This document shows, piece after piece, positions 42,771 to 51,242 of a stretch of 64,000 nucleotides of DNA (the stretch's first letter is position 1; every line of letters begins with the position of its first letter). The stretch covers positions 1 to 64,000 of the forward strand of contig JAFRMI010000060.1 in assembly GCA_017430765.1 (NCBI GenBank). The letters run 5' to 3'. Made by a program: the position numbers and the translations under genes. The notes below the pieces were generated by a model. That model saw only the letters and a list, made by a program, of their open reading frames with translations. It was not told the origin of the DNA and did no database searches. This DNA comes from Lachnospiraceae bacterium. GTDB taxonomy: Bacteria; Bacillota_A; Clostridia; Lachnospirales; Lachnospiraceae.

Positions 42771-44068
42771 AGGTTCACAATGTATTTCCGTTTCCCGGAC
42801 GCAAGCACCGGGATCTCGTCCACGTAGGTTACGCGAATCAACGCATCCTCACCCAGGGCGGGACGGATGCGCCCCAGCATATTTTCCACATCCATCACCC
42901 CACGGTCCCCGTTGAGGCGCAGTTCGTACTCCTTTGCTCCGGTCTGCAGGAACTGGTACTGCCGCACGCCCTCCACGTCCCAGAGATTATTGGTCACGAC
43001 ATACGGTGTCACCGCAGCCCCGGACGTATCGTAGAGCATATCGCTCCTTCTTCCGTAGAGGTTCTCAAGCGTGAGACGGTACCTGTCCCCCCGGACCGTC
43101 TTTTTTGCGGAGGCGGAATCGCCGTTGTCGTAACGGATGACGGGAAACGCATAATTCGTCAGATCCGTAATTACAATTCTGCCGACTGTTCCGTCCGGAG
43201 CCGGCTCATCCGACTCCATGCGGAGGATCTCGTAGTGATAGCTCTCTGAGTTAATGTAATAGCTCTCATCATGGCGGTTCTCAATCCCCATGATGCCGTT
43301 TTCCTCGTTGGAATAATAGGACCGCACGGGGCAGCCGAACTGACGGGACAGCTGTTCCCGTACCGGAGAGGGCATCGACTCAGAGATCGGAAGGATCGCC
43401 TGCACACGAAAGCCGGAGAGATCCATGCCGGTTCTGTCAATATACCGGCTGATCTCCCCAAGCGCGGAGGCGTAGCCCGTTATTACCCGGACCCCTTTTT
43501 TGCGGATGACATCCAGCATACCGCGGATGGCTTCATCCGACAGGGATGAACTCTCCATCATGATGCTGTTTTCCATAAACAGCTGCAGACGGCTCTTCTT
43601 CACGTTGTCGACCCACACCCGGATAAACGCAATCCTGTCACCAATCCGGTACCCTCCCAGAGCGCTCAGGAATATGCTGTCCGCCGTATTGCAGACCGCC
43701 TTATGCGCGTCCTGGATCATCGTAAACGGGGTTCCGGTTGAGCCACTCGTCGTCATAAGCCGCATGCCGGGCGTGCCGTCCGGATACGCGGAGGAGCGAA
43801 ACTCCTCATAATGTGCGCGCCACGTGTCCTTATTAACGATGGGCCATGTCTCAAGCGGGGCTTCCGGATCACAGTTTCTGTAGAAAACCGTCGTCTCCGC
43901 CGCGTGGCGGAGAAGCGCCCGGATCCGGTCCTCCTCATCCTTTACAGACGTCCCGTGTTTCCATGCATATAAATCCTTCTCACAGCGCGTTCTGACCGCC
44001 CCTCCACGGATCCGGTCAAGGGCAAAGTAACCCGACCAGCGCGCCTTCTCGCCGATTTCCTTTATCAT
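42758..44068 (-). CDS. CapK/PaaK-like adenylate-forming enzyme, copy 2
   Basis: A 436-residue paralogue of the protein at 40239-41570. It has MTTSGSTGTPFTMIQDAH (phosphate loop), ITDLTNYAFPVIRYDNGDSA and the C-terminal lobe VTYVDEIPVLASGKRKYI. All key motifs are intact. Two copies flanking one flippase suggest activation of two different acids, or divergence after duplication. The ATG overlaps the rfbH stop by 4 nt (ATGA), giving tight coupling to the dideoxysugar genes. This could mean that the acid is attached to that sugar. Confidence 0.85.
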   Translation of the reverse strand: MIKEIGEKARWSGYFALDRIRGGAVRTRCEKDLYAWKHGTSVKDEEDRIRALLRHAAETTVFYRNCDPEAPLETWPIVNKDTWRAHYEEFRSSAYPDGTPGMRLMTTSGSTGTPFTMIQDAHKAVCNTADSIFLSALGGYRIGDRIAFIRVWVDNVKKSRLQLFMENSIMMESSSLSDEAIRGMLDVIRKKGVRVITGYASALGEISRYIDRTGMDLSGFRVQAILPISESMPSPVREQLSRQFGCPVRSYYSNEENGIMGIENRHDESYYINSESYHYEILRMESDEPAPDGTVGRIVITDLTNYAFPVIRYDNGDSASAKKTVRGDRYRLTLENLYGRRSDMLYDTSGAAVTPYVVTNNLWDVEGVRQYQFLQTGAKEYELRLNGDRGVMDVENMLGRIRPALGEDALIRVTYVDEIPVLASGKRKYIVNLWRK

Positions 44069-45405
44069 AGTGCGGCCGCCTCTTTCAGCATCTTTGCCAT
44101 GTAAGAGAGCTTTTCTTCTGTCATGCCGGGATACACGCCGATCCAGAAGGAATCCTTCATAATGCGGTCGGTATTGTCAAGTGTCCCGACGACGCGGTAT
44201 TTGTCACCCAGAGCCGGATCATCCGACAGACACGGGTGCTTTGTGAGATTGCCCGCAAAAAGCATCCTCGTCTGTACGCCGTGGTTTTCGAGATGGGCGA
44301 CCACATCGCTTCTGTTCACGCCATCCCGCACCGTGATAAAGAATCCGAACCAGCAGGGATCCGAGTTCGGGTTGGCCTCGGGAAGGATATAGGCGTCTTC
44401 CGTCCCCGCAAGCGCCTCCTTCAGATACGTGAAATTCTCTCTTCTCCGTTTTGCGAACGTCGGAAACTTTTCAAGCTGCGCCACACCGACTGCGGCCTGC
44501 ATATCCGTCGCCTTCAGATTATATCCGAAATGGCTGTATACATATTTGTGGTCATAGCCAAGAGGCAGTTCCCCGTACCGGCGGTCAAAGCGGTGTCCGC
44601 AGAAATTGTCCTGTCCCGGAGGACACACGCAGTCCCTTCCCCAGTCGCGGAGAGAGCGGACGATCCGGTGAAGAAGCGGATGATCCGTGTACACGGCGCC
44701 TCCCTCACCCATGGTCATGTGATGGGGCGGATAAAAGCTGGAGGTTCCGATATCGCCGAACGTCCCTGTCAGCTTTGTCTCTCCGTTCAGCGTGTACAAG
44801 CTGCCGAGCGCGTCGCAGTTGTCCTCCACAAGCCACAGACCGTGTCTGTCGCAGAAAGCCTTTACGGTCTCCAGATCAAACGGATTGCCGAGTGTGTGCG
44901 CCATCATCACCGCTTTCGTGCGCGGTGAAAGAGCCTCCTCCAGCATGCTCACATCCACGTCAGCTCCCGGGAGCTTCACGTCCAGAAAGACAGGAACAGC
45001 CCCGTACTGTACGATCGGGGAGACCGTCGTCGGAAAGCCGGCGGCCACCGTAATGACCTCGTCTCCCGGAAGGACGCGCCGCTCCTTAAGAAGCGGGGAG
45101 GTAAGGGCCATGAATGCCAGCAGGTTCGCGCTGGATCCGGAATTCACCAGCGACACGTAACGGATTCCCAGGTATTCCGCGAACTTCTCCTCAAACTCCC
45201 GTGAAAAGCGTCCGGCTGTCAGCCAGAATTCCAGCGCTGAATCCACAAGGTTCATCATCTCCGCACTGTCATAGACGCGCGAAGCGTAGGGAATCCTGTC
45301 CCCCTCGCGGAAAGGAGCCGTCCGGTTGTGATATGTCTCGCAATACTCCCGGACAGCGTCCAGAATGTAAGTTCTCGCCTCTTCTTTCGTTTTCCCCTCA
45401 AACAT
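44065..45405 (-). CDS. rfbH: CDP-4-keto-6-deoxyglucose 3-dehydrase (E1)
   Basis: A 446-residue PMP-dependent, iron-sulfur enzyme of the RfbH/AscC family, which removes the C3 hydroxyl of CDP-4-keto-6-deoxyglucose. The usual aminotransferase Lys is replaced by His in FYPPHHMTMGEGG, the mark of this family. A Cys cluster (RDCVCPPGQDNFCGHRF) is the [2Fe-2S] site. FREGDRIPYASRVYDSAE and the NSGSSANL cofactor loop are also present. Reduction needs a separate flavin/iron-sulfur reductase (RfbI/AscD), which is not in the window. The ATG at 45405 overlaps the rfbG end by 8 nt and has GGGGAG 7 nt upstream; the longer GTG frame lacks a site. Confidence 0.93.
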   Translation of the reverse strand: MFEGKTKEEARTYILDAVREYCETYHNRTAPFREGDRIPYASRVYDSAEMMNLVDSALEFWLTAGRFSREFEEKFAEYLGIRYVSLVNSGSSANLLAFMALTSPLLKERRVLPGDEVITVAAGFPTTVSPIVQYGAVPVFLDVKLPGADVDVSMLEEALSPRTKAVMMAHTLGNPFDLETVKAFCDRHGLWLVEDNCDALGSLYTLNGETKLTGTFGDIGTSSFYPPHHMTMGEGGAVYTDHPLLHRIVRSLRDWGRDCVCPPGQDNFCGHRFDRRYGELPLGYDHKYVYSHFGYNLKATDMQAAVGVAQLEKFPTFAKRRRENFTYLKEALAGTEDAYILPEANPNSDPCWFGFFITVRDGVNRSDVVAHLENHGVQTRMLFAGNLTKHPCLSDDPALGDKYRVVGTLDNTDRIMKDSFWIGVYPGMTEEKLSYMAKMLKEAAAL

Positions 45406-46447
45406 GAAAATACTCCCCGATTTCACTTCTGGTGAACTGTCTCATATCCTTCCCGTCCGCATATGCCTTCGACCACGCCGCCGTCCGCTTCACAGCCTCG
45501 CGGATATCCCAGACCGGCTTCCAGCCTACCCTCGTCCGGATCTTCGTGCTGTCGAGCATGAGCAGCTTCGCCTCATGCGGCCCTCCGTCAGGACGGACGG
45601 TCTTTGTCACGCCCCCGCCCCACGCTTCTATGAATAGATCGGCGATCTCACCCGCCGTGATCGCATCTGACGGGCCAGGTCCGACATTATAGGCACCTGC
45701 CAAAGTCCGGTCCTCAAACTGCCGCTTCGCGAGAAGCAGGTATGCGGCAAGGGGTTCGAATACATGCTGGAACGGCCGCACCGACGCCGGGTTCCGCAGC
45801 ACGATCGGTTCTCCCCGGACAGCCGCGCGCACGCAGTCCGGCACGATCCGGTCCGGAGCGAAATCGCCCCCGCCGATCACGTTGCCGGCACGGGCTGTCG
45901 ACACAGCTGCCCCGTGATCTCTGAAAAATGAATTCCAGTAGCTGTGCGTCACAAGATCCGAGCAGGACTTGCTGTTTGAATACGGATCATAGCCGTCCAG
46001 CGGATCTTCCTCAAGGTATCCCCGGTCCTTCTCGATATTGAGATAGACCTTATCCGTCGTGACGTTGACAATACTGTCCGCGCAGTCCGCTTTCCGGAGC
46101 GCCTCAAGAAGGTTCACGGTTCCCATGATATTCGTCTCGAACGTCTCGCGGGGAATCCGGTAAGACTCGCGGACGATCGGCTGTGCCGCGAGGTGGAATA
46201 CAACCGCAGGCCGCACGTCAGACACCGCTTTGTCAAGGGCGTCGTAATCCCGCACGTCTCCGCGGATATCCCGGATCTCCTCTCCGAGGCGCAGCAGGTC
46301 AAACAGGGAAGGATCTGTCGGAGGATCCAGAGAAAAGCCGGTCACATCCGCTCCGGCCATTAACAGAATTTCGGCAAGACAGGCGCCTTTAAAGCCCGTA
46401 TGTCCGGTTATCAGAACCCGTTTGCCGCGGTACCAGTCCATCATCAT
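45398..46447 (-). CDS. rfbG: CDP-glucose 4,6-dehydratase
   Basis: A 349-residue extended SDR that turns CDP-glucose into CDP-4-keto-6-deoxyglucose. ITGHTGFKGACLAEIL is the nucleotide motif, VFHLAAQPIVRESY and NVTTDKVY carry the catalytic Asp/Lys form typical of RfbG, and YSNSKSCSDLVTHSY gives the Tyr-Lys pair. It begins directly after the rfbF stop; three ATG codons in a row (46447, 46444, 46441) leave the exact start open by two residues. It is the second step of the CDP-dideoxyhexose pathway. No anomaly is seen. Confidence 0.95.
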   Translation of the reverse strand: MMMDWYRGKRVLITGHTGFKGACLAEILLMAGADVTGFSLDPPTDPSLFDLLRLGEEIRDIRGDVRDYDALDKAVSDVRPAVVFHLAAQPIVRESYRIPRETFETNIMGTVNLLEALRKADCADSIVNVTTDKVYLNIEKDRGYLEEDPLDGYDPYSNSKSCSDLVTHSYWNSFFRDHGAAVSTARAGNVIGGGDFAPDRIVPDCVRAAVRGEPIVLRNPASVRPFQHVFEPLAAYLLLAKRQFEDRTLAGAYNVGPGPSDAITAGEIADLFIEAWGGGVTKTVRPDGGPHEAKLLMLDSTKIRTRVGWKPVWDIREAVKRTAAWSKAYADGKDMRQFTRSEIGEYFHV

Positions 46448-47230
46448 TTATTCCTTCCACACTTTCCACGGGGCGTCTCCCTTCTTCCAGAGCGCCTCCA
46501 GCATTTCCTTTTCACGCAGCGTATCCATGCACTGCCAGAACCCGTCGTGGCGGTATGCGCGAAGTTTTCCGTCCGCTGCGATCTGCTCGATCGGTCCCTT
46601 CTCAAATATGGTGGTGTCGTCCTCAAGATAGGAGAGAACTCCCGGCTCCGCCACCATGAACCCGGCGTTGATCCAGCCGGCATCCTCCGCCCTCTTCTCC
46701 CGGAAGCTCTGTACGACGCCGTCCTCCGTCATGTCCAGATTGCCGTAGCGGCTGTTCGGGTGAATGCAGCTCATGGTGAGCAGCCCGCCGGAGGCCCTGT
46801 GAAACGCGTAGAGGCGGTCAATCGGGATGTCGGACACACCGTCTCCGTATGTCAGGAAAAACGGTTCGTCATCAAGATAGTGGGCGATCCTTCGAATTCT
46901 TCCGCCCGTCATCGTATCGAGACCGGTGTCCACAAGAGAGACCTTCCAAAGCTCGGAGTGATCCCTGTGCACGATCATCTCATTCTGACCGTTTGTAAAA
47001 TCGAAGGTGATATCACTGTTATGCAGAAAATAATTGGCAAAATATTCCTTGATCACATGCTGCATATAGCCGCAGCAGATAATAAAATCATTGAAGCCGT
47101 AATGATAATACTGCTTCATAATATGCCAGAGAATCGGTTTTCCTCCGATCTCCACCATCGGTTTCGGGCGAAGATGGCTCTCCTCGCTGATCCGGGTTCC
47201 GTATCCTCCCGCCAGAATGACCGTCTTCAT
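46448..47230 (-). CDS. rfbF: Glucose-1-phosphate cytidylyltransferase
   Basis: A 260-residue nucleotidyltransferase that makes CDP-glucose from CTP and glucose-1-phosphate. MKTVILAGGYGTRISEESH is the family start (RISEES is typical of RfbF); KPMVEIGGKPILWHIMKQY and FFLTYGDGVSDI, with the metal-binding Asp, follow. It opens the CDP-3,6-dideoxyhexose pathway with rfbG and rfbH in the usual order. It begins 2 nt after the carboxypeptidase stop codon, so it is read from the HPr-dacF transcript. Confidence 0.96.
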   Translation of the reverse strand: MKTVILAGGYGTRISEESHLRPKPMVEIGGKPILWHIMKQYYHYGFNDFIICCGYMQHVIKEYFANYFLHNSDITFDFTNGQNEMIVHRDHSELWKVSLVDTGLDTMTGGRIRRIAHYLDDEPFFLTYGDGVSDIPIDRLYAFHRASGGLLTMSCIHPNSRYGNLDMTEDGVVQSFREKRAEDAGWINAGFMVAEPGVLSYLEDDTTIFEKGPIEQIAADGKLRAYRHDGFWQCMDTLREKEMLEALWKKGDAPWKVWKE

Positions 47231-47232
47231 AG

Positions 47233-48684
47233 CTACTCCTTTCTCCGTTTCCCGCTGAACAGAATCGACAGTATGATCAGAATGAGTCCGAACAGAACCG
47301 AAATGGCAAGGCCGGTGATAAAAAGTACAGACGACCGGCTCATGGTCCGGCCCAGAAAACGGGTTTTCCCGGCTCCGGCGGTCTTGCCTGCATTCCCGGC
47401 ATCCATCTCCCCGGCCGCATCCGAAACCGCTGCCGGGGAGGAGGCGGCTGCTTCCGCGCTTTCCTTCGCGGCGGCCTCGGCGGCCTTTTTCGCCTCCTCC
47501 GCCTTCCGAGCCTCCTCTTCTCTTTCTGCCTCCTCCGCTTTCCGGGCTTCCTCGGCTTTCTTTTCAACGACTGCCTTGTCTCTTACAGCCTCCCCAACGT
47601 AACGGCCGCCCAGATAATACCTGGTGACCAGCAGCTCTTTTCCGTCCGCGTCCGTCTCTTCCGTCTCCTCTGTTTCGAGTGAAGCGGGATCTGTCCCCTG
47701 CGGAACTGTCAGCGTGCCGCCGGAGAGAAGTTCGTCCTCCGGCACAGGAGCGGCTGCATTTTCAAAATTCGAAAAACCGAAATCCAGGATCTGCTTCGTC
47801 GACGTCCGCTCATGGATGATGTCGATGTCGTGCATAACAACGGCGATCAGTGTCCTTCCGTCCCTCTTCACGCAGGTGATGAGACAGTTGCGGGCAAGAT
47901 CCGTGTATCCGCTCTTTCCGCCGATTGTTCCCTTATATTTCCAGTCCGGATCCATCAGGAAGGGCTGGTGGTTTTCCACCGTCCTCTGCTCCGTGAACTC
48001 GGTCGCGGGTATGACGTATTTTTTGGTCTTTATGATCTTCCGGAAGCGCTTGCTCTTTAATGCCTCCCGCATGATCAAAGCCATATCGTGAGCCGTACTT
48101 TTGTGACCCTCCGCAGGCATTCCGCAGGCATTGACAAACGTGGTCCCCGTGCATCCCAGCTCTTTTGCCCGCTCATTCATCATCGACACAAAGACAGACA
48201 GGTCCCCTCCGCCGATGTATTCACCCACCTGCGTGGCCATGTCGTTCGCGGATTTCAGCATCACCCCGTAGAGCATGTCTTTGAGCTGAAATGTCTCCCC
48301 CACCTGGGTAAACAGATTGGCGCTCCCCGAAACGGCATATTCCACGCCGGTACCCGTCATCGTCACATAGGCCTCGGGATCTCCCTTCTCGATCGCGAGA
48401 AGCGTCGTCATCACCTTCGTGAGAGAAGCGGGAGGTGTCGGCGTATCCATCCCCTTTTCCAGCAGAATGACGCCGGTATCCTTATCCATCAGGCAGACGT
48501 AATCCGCTGACATATTCATGGATTTCGGCCAGCCTTCCACACCGTTCGTCGGTATGATATCTGATGGAGGCGGTTCAGGCGCTGCGCTCTCCGTCTCCGC
48601 GCCAGCGGCCGGAAGCGGGAAGATATATACAGACAGCACCAGAAGAAGCACCGTCAGAACGCTGAAAAAGCGGGGTTTACTCAT
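47233..48684 (-). CDS. Serine-type D-Ala-D-Ala carboxypeptidase (PBP5/DacF family)
   Basis: A 483-residue S11 peptidase that trims the terminal D-Ala from peptidoglycan stem peptides. A signal peptide (about 1-29) precedes the catalytic domain; Ser87 and Lys90 form SLTK, SAND is the second motif, and KSG the third. The C-terminal part has an Ala/Glu/Lys-rich coiled coil (about 375-420) and a membrane helix (about 450-475), a hydrophobic rather than amphipathic anchor. The ATG at 48684 overlaps the HPr gene by 8 nt; a TTG at 48693 is the alternative. Placement directly before rfbF links peptidoglycan trimming to the polysaccharide run. Confidence 0.93.
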   Translation of the reverse strand: MSKPRFFSVLTVLLLVLSVYIFPLPAAGAETESAAPEPPPSDIIPTNGVEGWPKSMNMSADYVCLMDKDTGVILLEKGMDTPTPPASLTKVMTTLLAIEKGDPEAYVTMTGTGVEYAVSGSANLFTQVGETFQLKDMLYGVMLKSANDMATQVGEYIGGGDLSVFVSMMNERAKELGCTGTTFVNACGMPAEGHKSTAHDMALIMREALKSKRFRKIIKTKKYVIPATEFTEQRTVENHQPFLMDPDWKYKGTIGGKSGYTDLARNCLITCVKRDGRTLIAVVMHDIDIIHERTSTKQILDFGFSNFENAAAPVPEDELLSGGTLTVPQGTDPASLETEETEETDADGKELLVTRYYLGGRYVGEAVRDKAVVEKKAEEARKAEEAEREEEARKAEEAKKAAEAAAKESAEAAASSPAAVSDAAGEMDAGNAGKTAGAGKTRFLGRTMSRSSVLFITGLAISVLFGLILIILSILFSGKRRKE

Positions 48685-48946
48685 CGCTCCCAAGTCCTCT
48701 CTTAATCACAAGGAGGAGATGTGACAGAGCTTCCTCCTCATCGGGGCCGTTGCAGACGATTTCTATCTCGTCCCCGCACTTGACGCAGGAACCGAGTATC
48801 GACAGAACACTTTTGGCGTTCGCGGTTGTATTGCCGAACGTAAATGTCACAGTGGATCTGAATTTCTGAGATTCCTGCGACAGTCTCGCGGCAGGCTTCA
48901 GGTGAAGTCCCGTCGGATCGATGATTACTGCTGTTGCGCTTACCAT
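48677..48946 (-). CDS. HPr-family phosphocarrier protein
   Basis: An 89-residue HPr-like protein. His15 (PTGLHLKPA) is the site phosphorylated by enzyme I and Ser46 (KSVLSILG) the site for HPr kinase in Firmicutes. Residue 17 is Lys instead of the usual Arg, and the region around Ser46 differs from the standard motif, so it may be a paralogue (Crh/regulatory type) rather than the main HPr. GGAG lies ahead of the ATG. Its stop overlaps the carboxypeptidase start by 8 nt, an unusual partner that could tie wall trimming or polysaccharide synthesis to sugar status. No enzyme I gene is near. Confidence 0.88.
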   Translation of the reverse strand: MVSATAVIIDPTGLHLKPAARLSQESQKFRSTVTFTFGNTTANAKSVLSILGSCVKCGDEIEIVCNGPDEEEALSHLLLVIKRGLGSDE

Positions 48947-49024
48947 AACCTTCTCCTTTTTGATGCTGTTTTAAAAGTACAGCACATTTTATAGACTGTT
49001 CGGACAGACCGACGCCATCCGGGT

Positions 49025-50356
49025 TTATTCGTTTCCTGCAGGAATTGCCACTTCGTCGGCCTCAGGTGCAGGTTGGGTCTCGGTCTTTGTTATCGTCACC
49101 TTCGTCTCAACCGGTTCCGCGAGCGACAGGCCTTCGGGGAGCGTGATCGTCACCGGCACGGTCGCCTCCCCCGGTTTCAGGTCCTTAAGATCCACAGACG
49201 CCTTGATCATCTCCGCTGTAAGAGATTCCAGCGCCTCATCGGATCCCTGTACCCGGACATCGATAAATCCTTCCTCAAAAACGGCGTTGAGGTCCTCCCC
49301 GATCCCGTTCCTTGTAATTTCCTTTGTCTGAATCTCAACGGAACGGGTGTTCACCTTGAGGATCTTGACTCTGACAAGAACCGTGTCGCTGAATCCCTCC
49401 GCGATGCGGATCCCGTCTCCCAGGTAATCCGGCAGATTGACCTGGATTTCGACGTCCTCAGACGCACCGCTGATATCCACGGCCTTGGAAGCCTCGTTGA
49501 TCAGAATCTGGCCGTTATTCCGAAACGCCTCCAGTGCTTTTTCGGTTCCCGCAAGAGAGATCACCTGCGGTGTGACGGAGATATCCCCCACCTGGTATCC
49601 TTCGAGAGGTGTGCCGTAGGTCTCCGCAGCGATCGGGATATCCGTCACAACTGCCAGCAGCTGAACCTTTACACGGATGGAATTCTCACTGATGTTGGTT
49701 GTAAGGTACTTCATCCGGTTTTCTGTAAGGACATCGCCGTTCTTATCATAGATCAGGATCGTCGGCGTAAGGGATGTGTCGCTGTCCAGTCCCGTGACAT
49801 CGACCTCTGCCTGCACGCGGTCAATTCTCTCGATCAGGGATTTCGGCCCGCGGATCGTCAGTCTCTCCGGATTGGTGGACATCTTCCCGACCTCATACCC
49901 CCTCGCGGGCGATGTACCGCCGACGGAGGCATTGAGAAGGAAGTCTCCGCTGTCCATATCCTCAAGAACAATCTGGATATTCTGCGGGTATGTATCAATC
50001 GACTCCAGCGAAATCCCCGGAACAGGGGATGCTGTGACCGGAACCATAACGGGATTGGACGTCATGTCCACGATCTGGGTGAGATCCGCGCCGACATTAA
50101 AGCTTCCGGCATTCAGTCTTTCTACGACACGCCGATTGCCCCGCACCGTGACGCTGATCGTATCAAAACCGTCCGCGATGCGGTAAGAAAGATTCTGGCT
50201 CTCTATATAAGAGGCATTGGAAATATTCACCGGGACATTCGCTATCGTTCTGACCGTCACCGGGTTGCTGACATTCATGATCAGAAACCATACGACATAA
50301 GCTACAAGAAGCGAAACCACCTTAAGGCCCGGATTTCGGAAGATAGTATTCTTCAT
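49025..50356 (-). CDS. cdaR: YbbR-domain protein, CdaA regulator
   Basis: A 443-residue extracellular protein anchored by one N-terminal helix (about 10-28). Four YbbR-type beta repeats follow, recognisable by recurrent segments such as VNISNASYIESQNLSYRIADG and TYGTPLEGYQVGDISVTP. In Firmicutes, CdaR binds the membrane diadenylate cyclase CdaA and tunes c-di-AMP output. The ATG is the base after the cdaA stop codon, so the two are coupled. A short acidic C-terminal tail ends the protein. glmM, often third in this operon, is absent; the next gene is hpr, 78 nt on. Confidence 0.9.
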   Translation of the reverse strand: MKNTIFRNPGLKVVSLLVAYVVWFLIMNVSNPVTVRTIANVPVNISNASYIESQNLSYRIADGFDTISVTVRGNRRVVERLNAGSFNVGADLTQIVDMTSNPVMVPVTASPVPGISLESIDTYPQNIQIVLEDMDSGDFLLNASVGGTSPARGYEVGKMSTNPERLTIRGPKSLIERIDRVQAEVDVTGLDSDTSLTPTILIYDKNGDVLTENRMKYLTTNISENSIRVKVQLLAVVTDIPIAAETYGTPLEGYQVGDISVTPQVISLAGTEKALEAFRNNGQILINEASKAVDISGASEDVEIQVNLPDYLGDGIRIAEGFSDTVLVRVKILKVNTRSVEIQTKEITRNGIGEDLNAVFEEGFIDVRVQGSDEALESLTAEMIKASVDLKDLKPGEATVPVTITLPEGLSLAEPVETKVTITKTETQPAPEADEVAIPAGNE

Positions 50357-51226
50357 TTACGATTTCCGTCCTTTCCGGAAACGAAGCCTGCGGTCGCCCG
50401 TCTCCCTGACTACTTTTTTCTGGATCTGGTGCAGCTCCTCCCGAAGCCCGCTCGGGGTCACCCCTGTCATCAGGACGCCGCGGTACGCGTAGGATACTCT
50501 TCCGGTTTCCTCGGAGACAATGATGGTGAAAGAGTCGCTGACTTCACTGATCCCAAGACCCGCCCTGTGGCGCGTCCCATACCGTTTATTGATTCTCGCA
50601 TTCTCGGAGAGGGGCAGATAGCAGGTCGCTGACGCGATCCTGTCTCCCCGTATGACCACCGCACCGTCATGGAGAGGTGTATTGTGCTCAAAAATATTGA
50701 TCAGAAGCTGGCTGGTAACCTCCGCATCAAGGATAATGCCCGTATTGATAAAGTCCGTAAGAAGTATATTCTGTTCGATCACAATCAGGGCTCCTGTGCG
50801 TACTTCGCTCATCTCATTGACAGCGCGGACGATCTCGGTAATGGTGCGGTCCGAAAAGCGCTGTCCCTTGTCCGCACTCTGGTCAAAGGGGAGAATGGAA
50901 GAAATAATATTCCGGTTACCCAGAGACTCCAGCGCCTTTCGAAGCTCCGGGTGGAATATAATTACGAGAGCTGTCAAAGCATACGGCGCCAGATTTCTGA
51001 AAATCCACAGAATCGCAGTCATGCGGAGAAGCGCTGCGGCGCCGACGAAGGCCATCAGCATGATAAAGCCCTTCAGGAGAGTATAGGCGCGGGTTCTCTG
51101 AATCCACACCATACAAATATAGATAAACAGCGCAATCAGAAGGATCTGTACTACGTCAATCACCTGCATCTTCGGAAGATACAGTTCATTGAGGTACGCC
51201 CGGAGAACACGCAAAACAGCAGACAT
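50357..51226 (-). CDS. cdaA: Diadenylate cyclase
   Basis: A 289-residue CdaA-type cyclase that makes c-di-AMP from two ATP, controlling potassium and osmolyte balance and wall homeostasis. Three N-terminal helices (about 22-100) precede the DAC domain with the motifs HDGAVVIRG (DGA) and GTRHRAGLG (RHR). The start has AAGGAGG about 11 nt upstream, overlapping the end of the membrane-protein gene before it. The C-terminal basic tail is normal. It is followed directly by cdaR. Confidence 0.96.
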   Translation of the reverse strand: MSAVLRVLRAYLNELYLPKMQVIDVVQILLIALFIYICMVWIQRTRAYTLLKGFIMLMAFVGAAALLRMTAILWIFRNLAPYALTALVIIFHPELRKALESLGNRNIISSILPFDQSADKGQRFSDRTITEIVRAVNEMSEVRTGALIVIEQNILLTDFINTGIILDAEVTSQLLINIFEHNTPLHDGAVVIRGDRIASATCYLPLSENARINKRYGTRHRAGLGISEVSDSFTIIVSEETGRVSYAYRGVLMTGVTPSGLREELHQIQKKVVRETGDRRLRFRKGRKS

Positions 51227-51242
51227 GAACGGTCAGTCCTCC

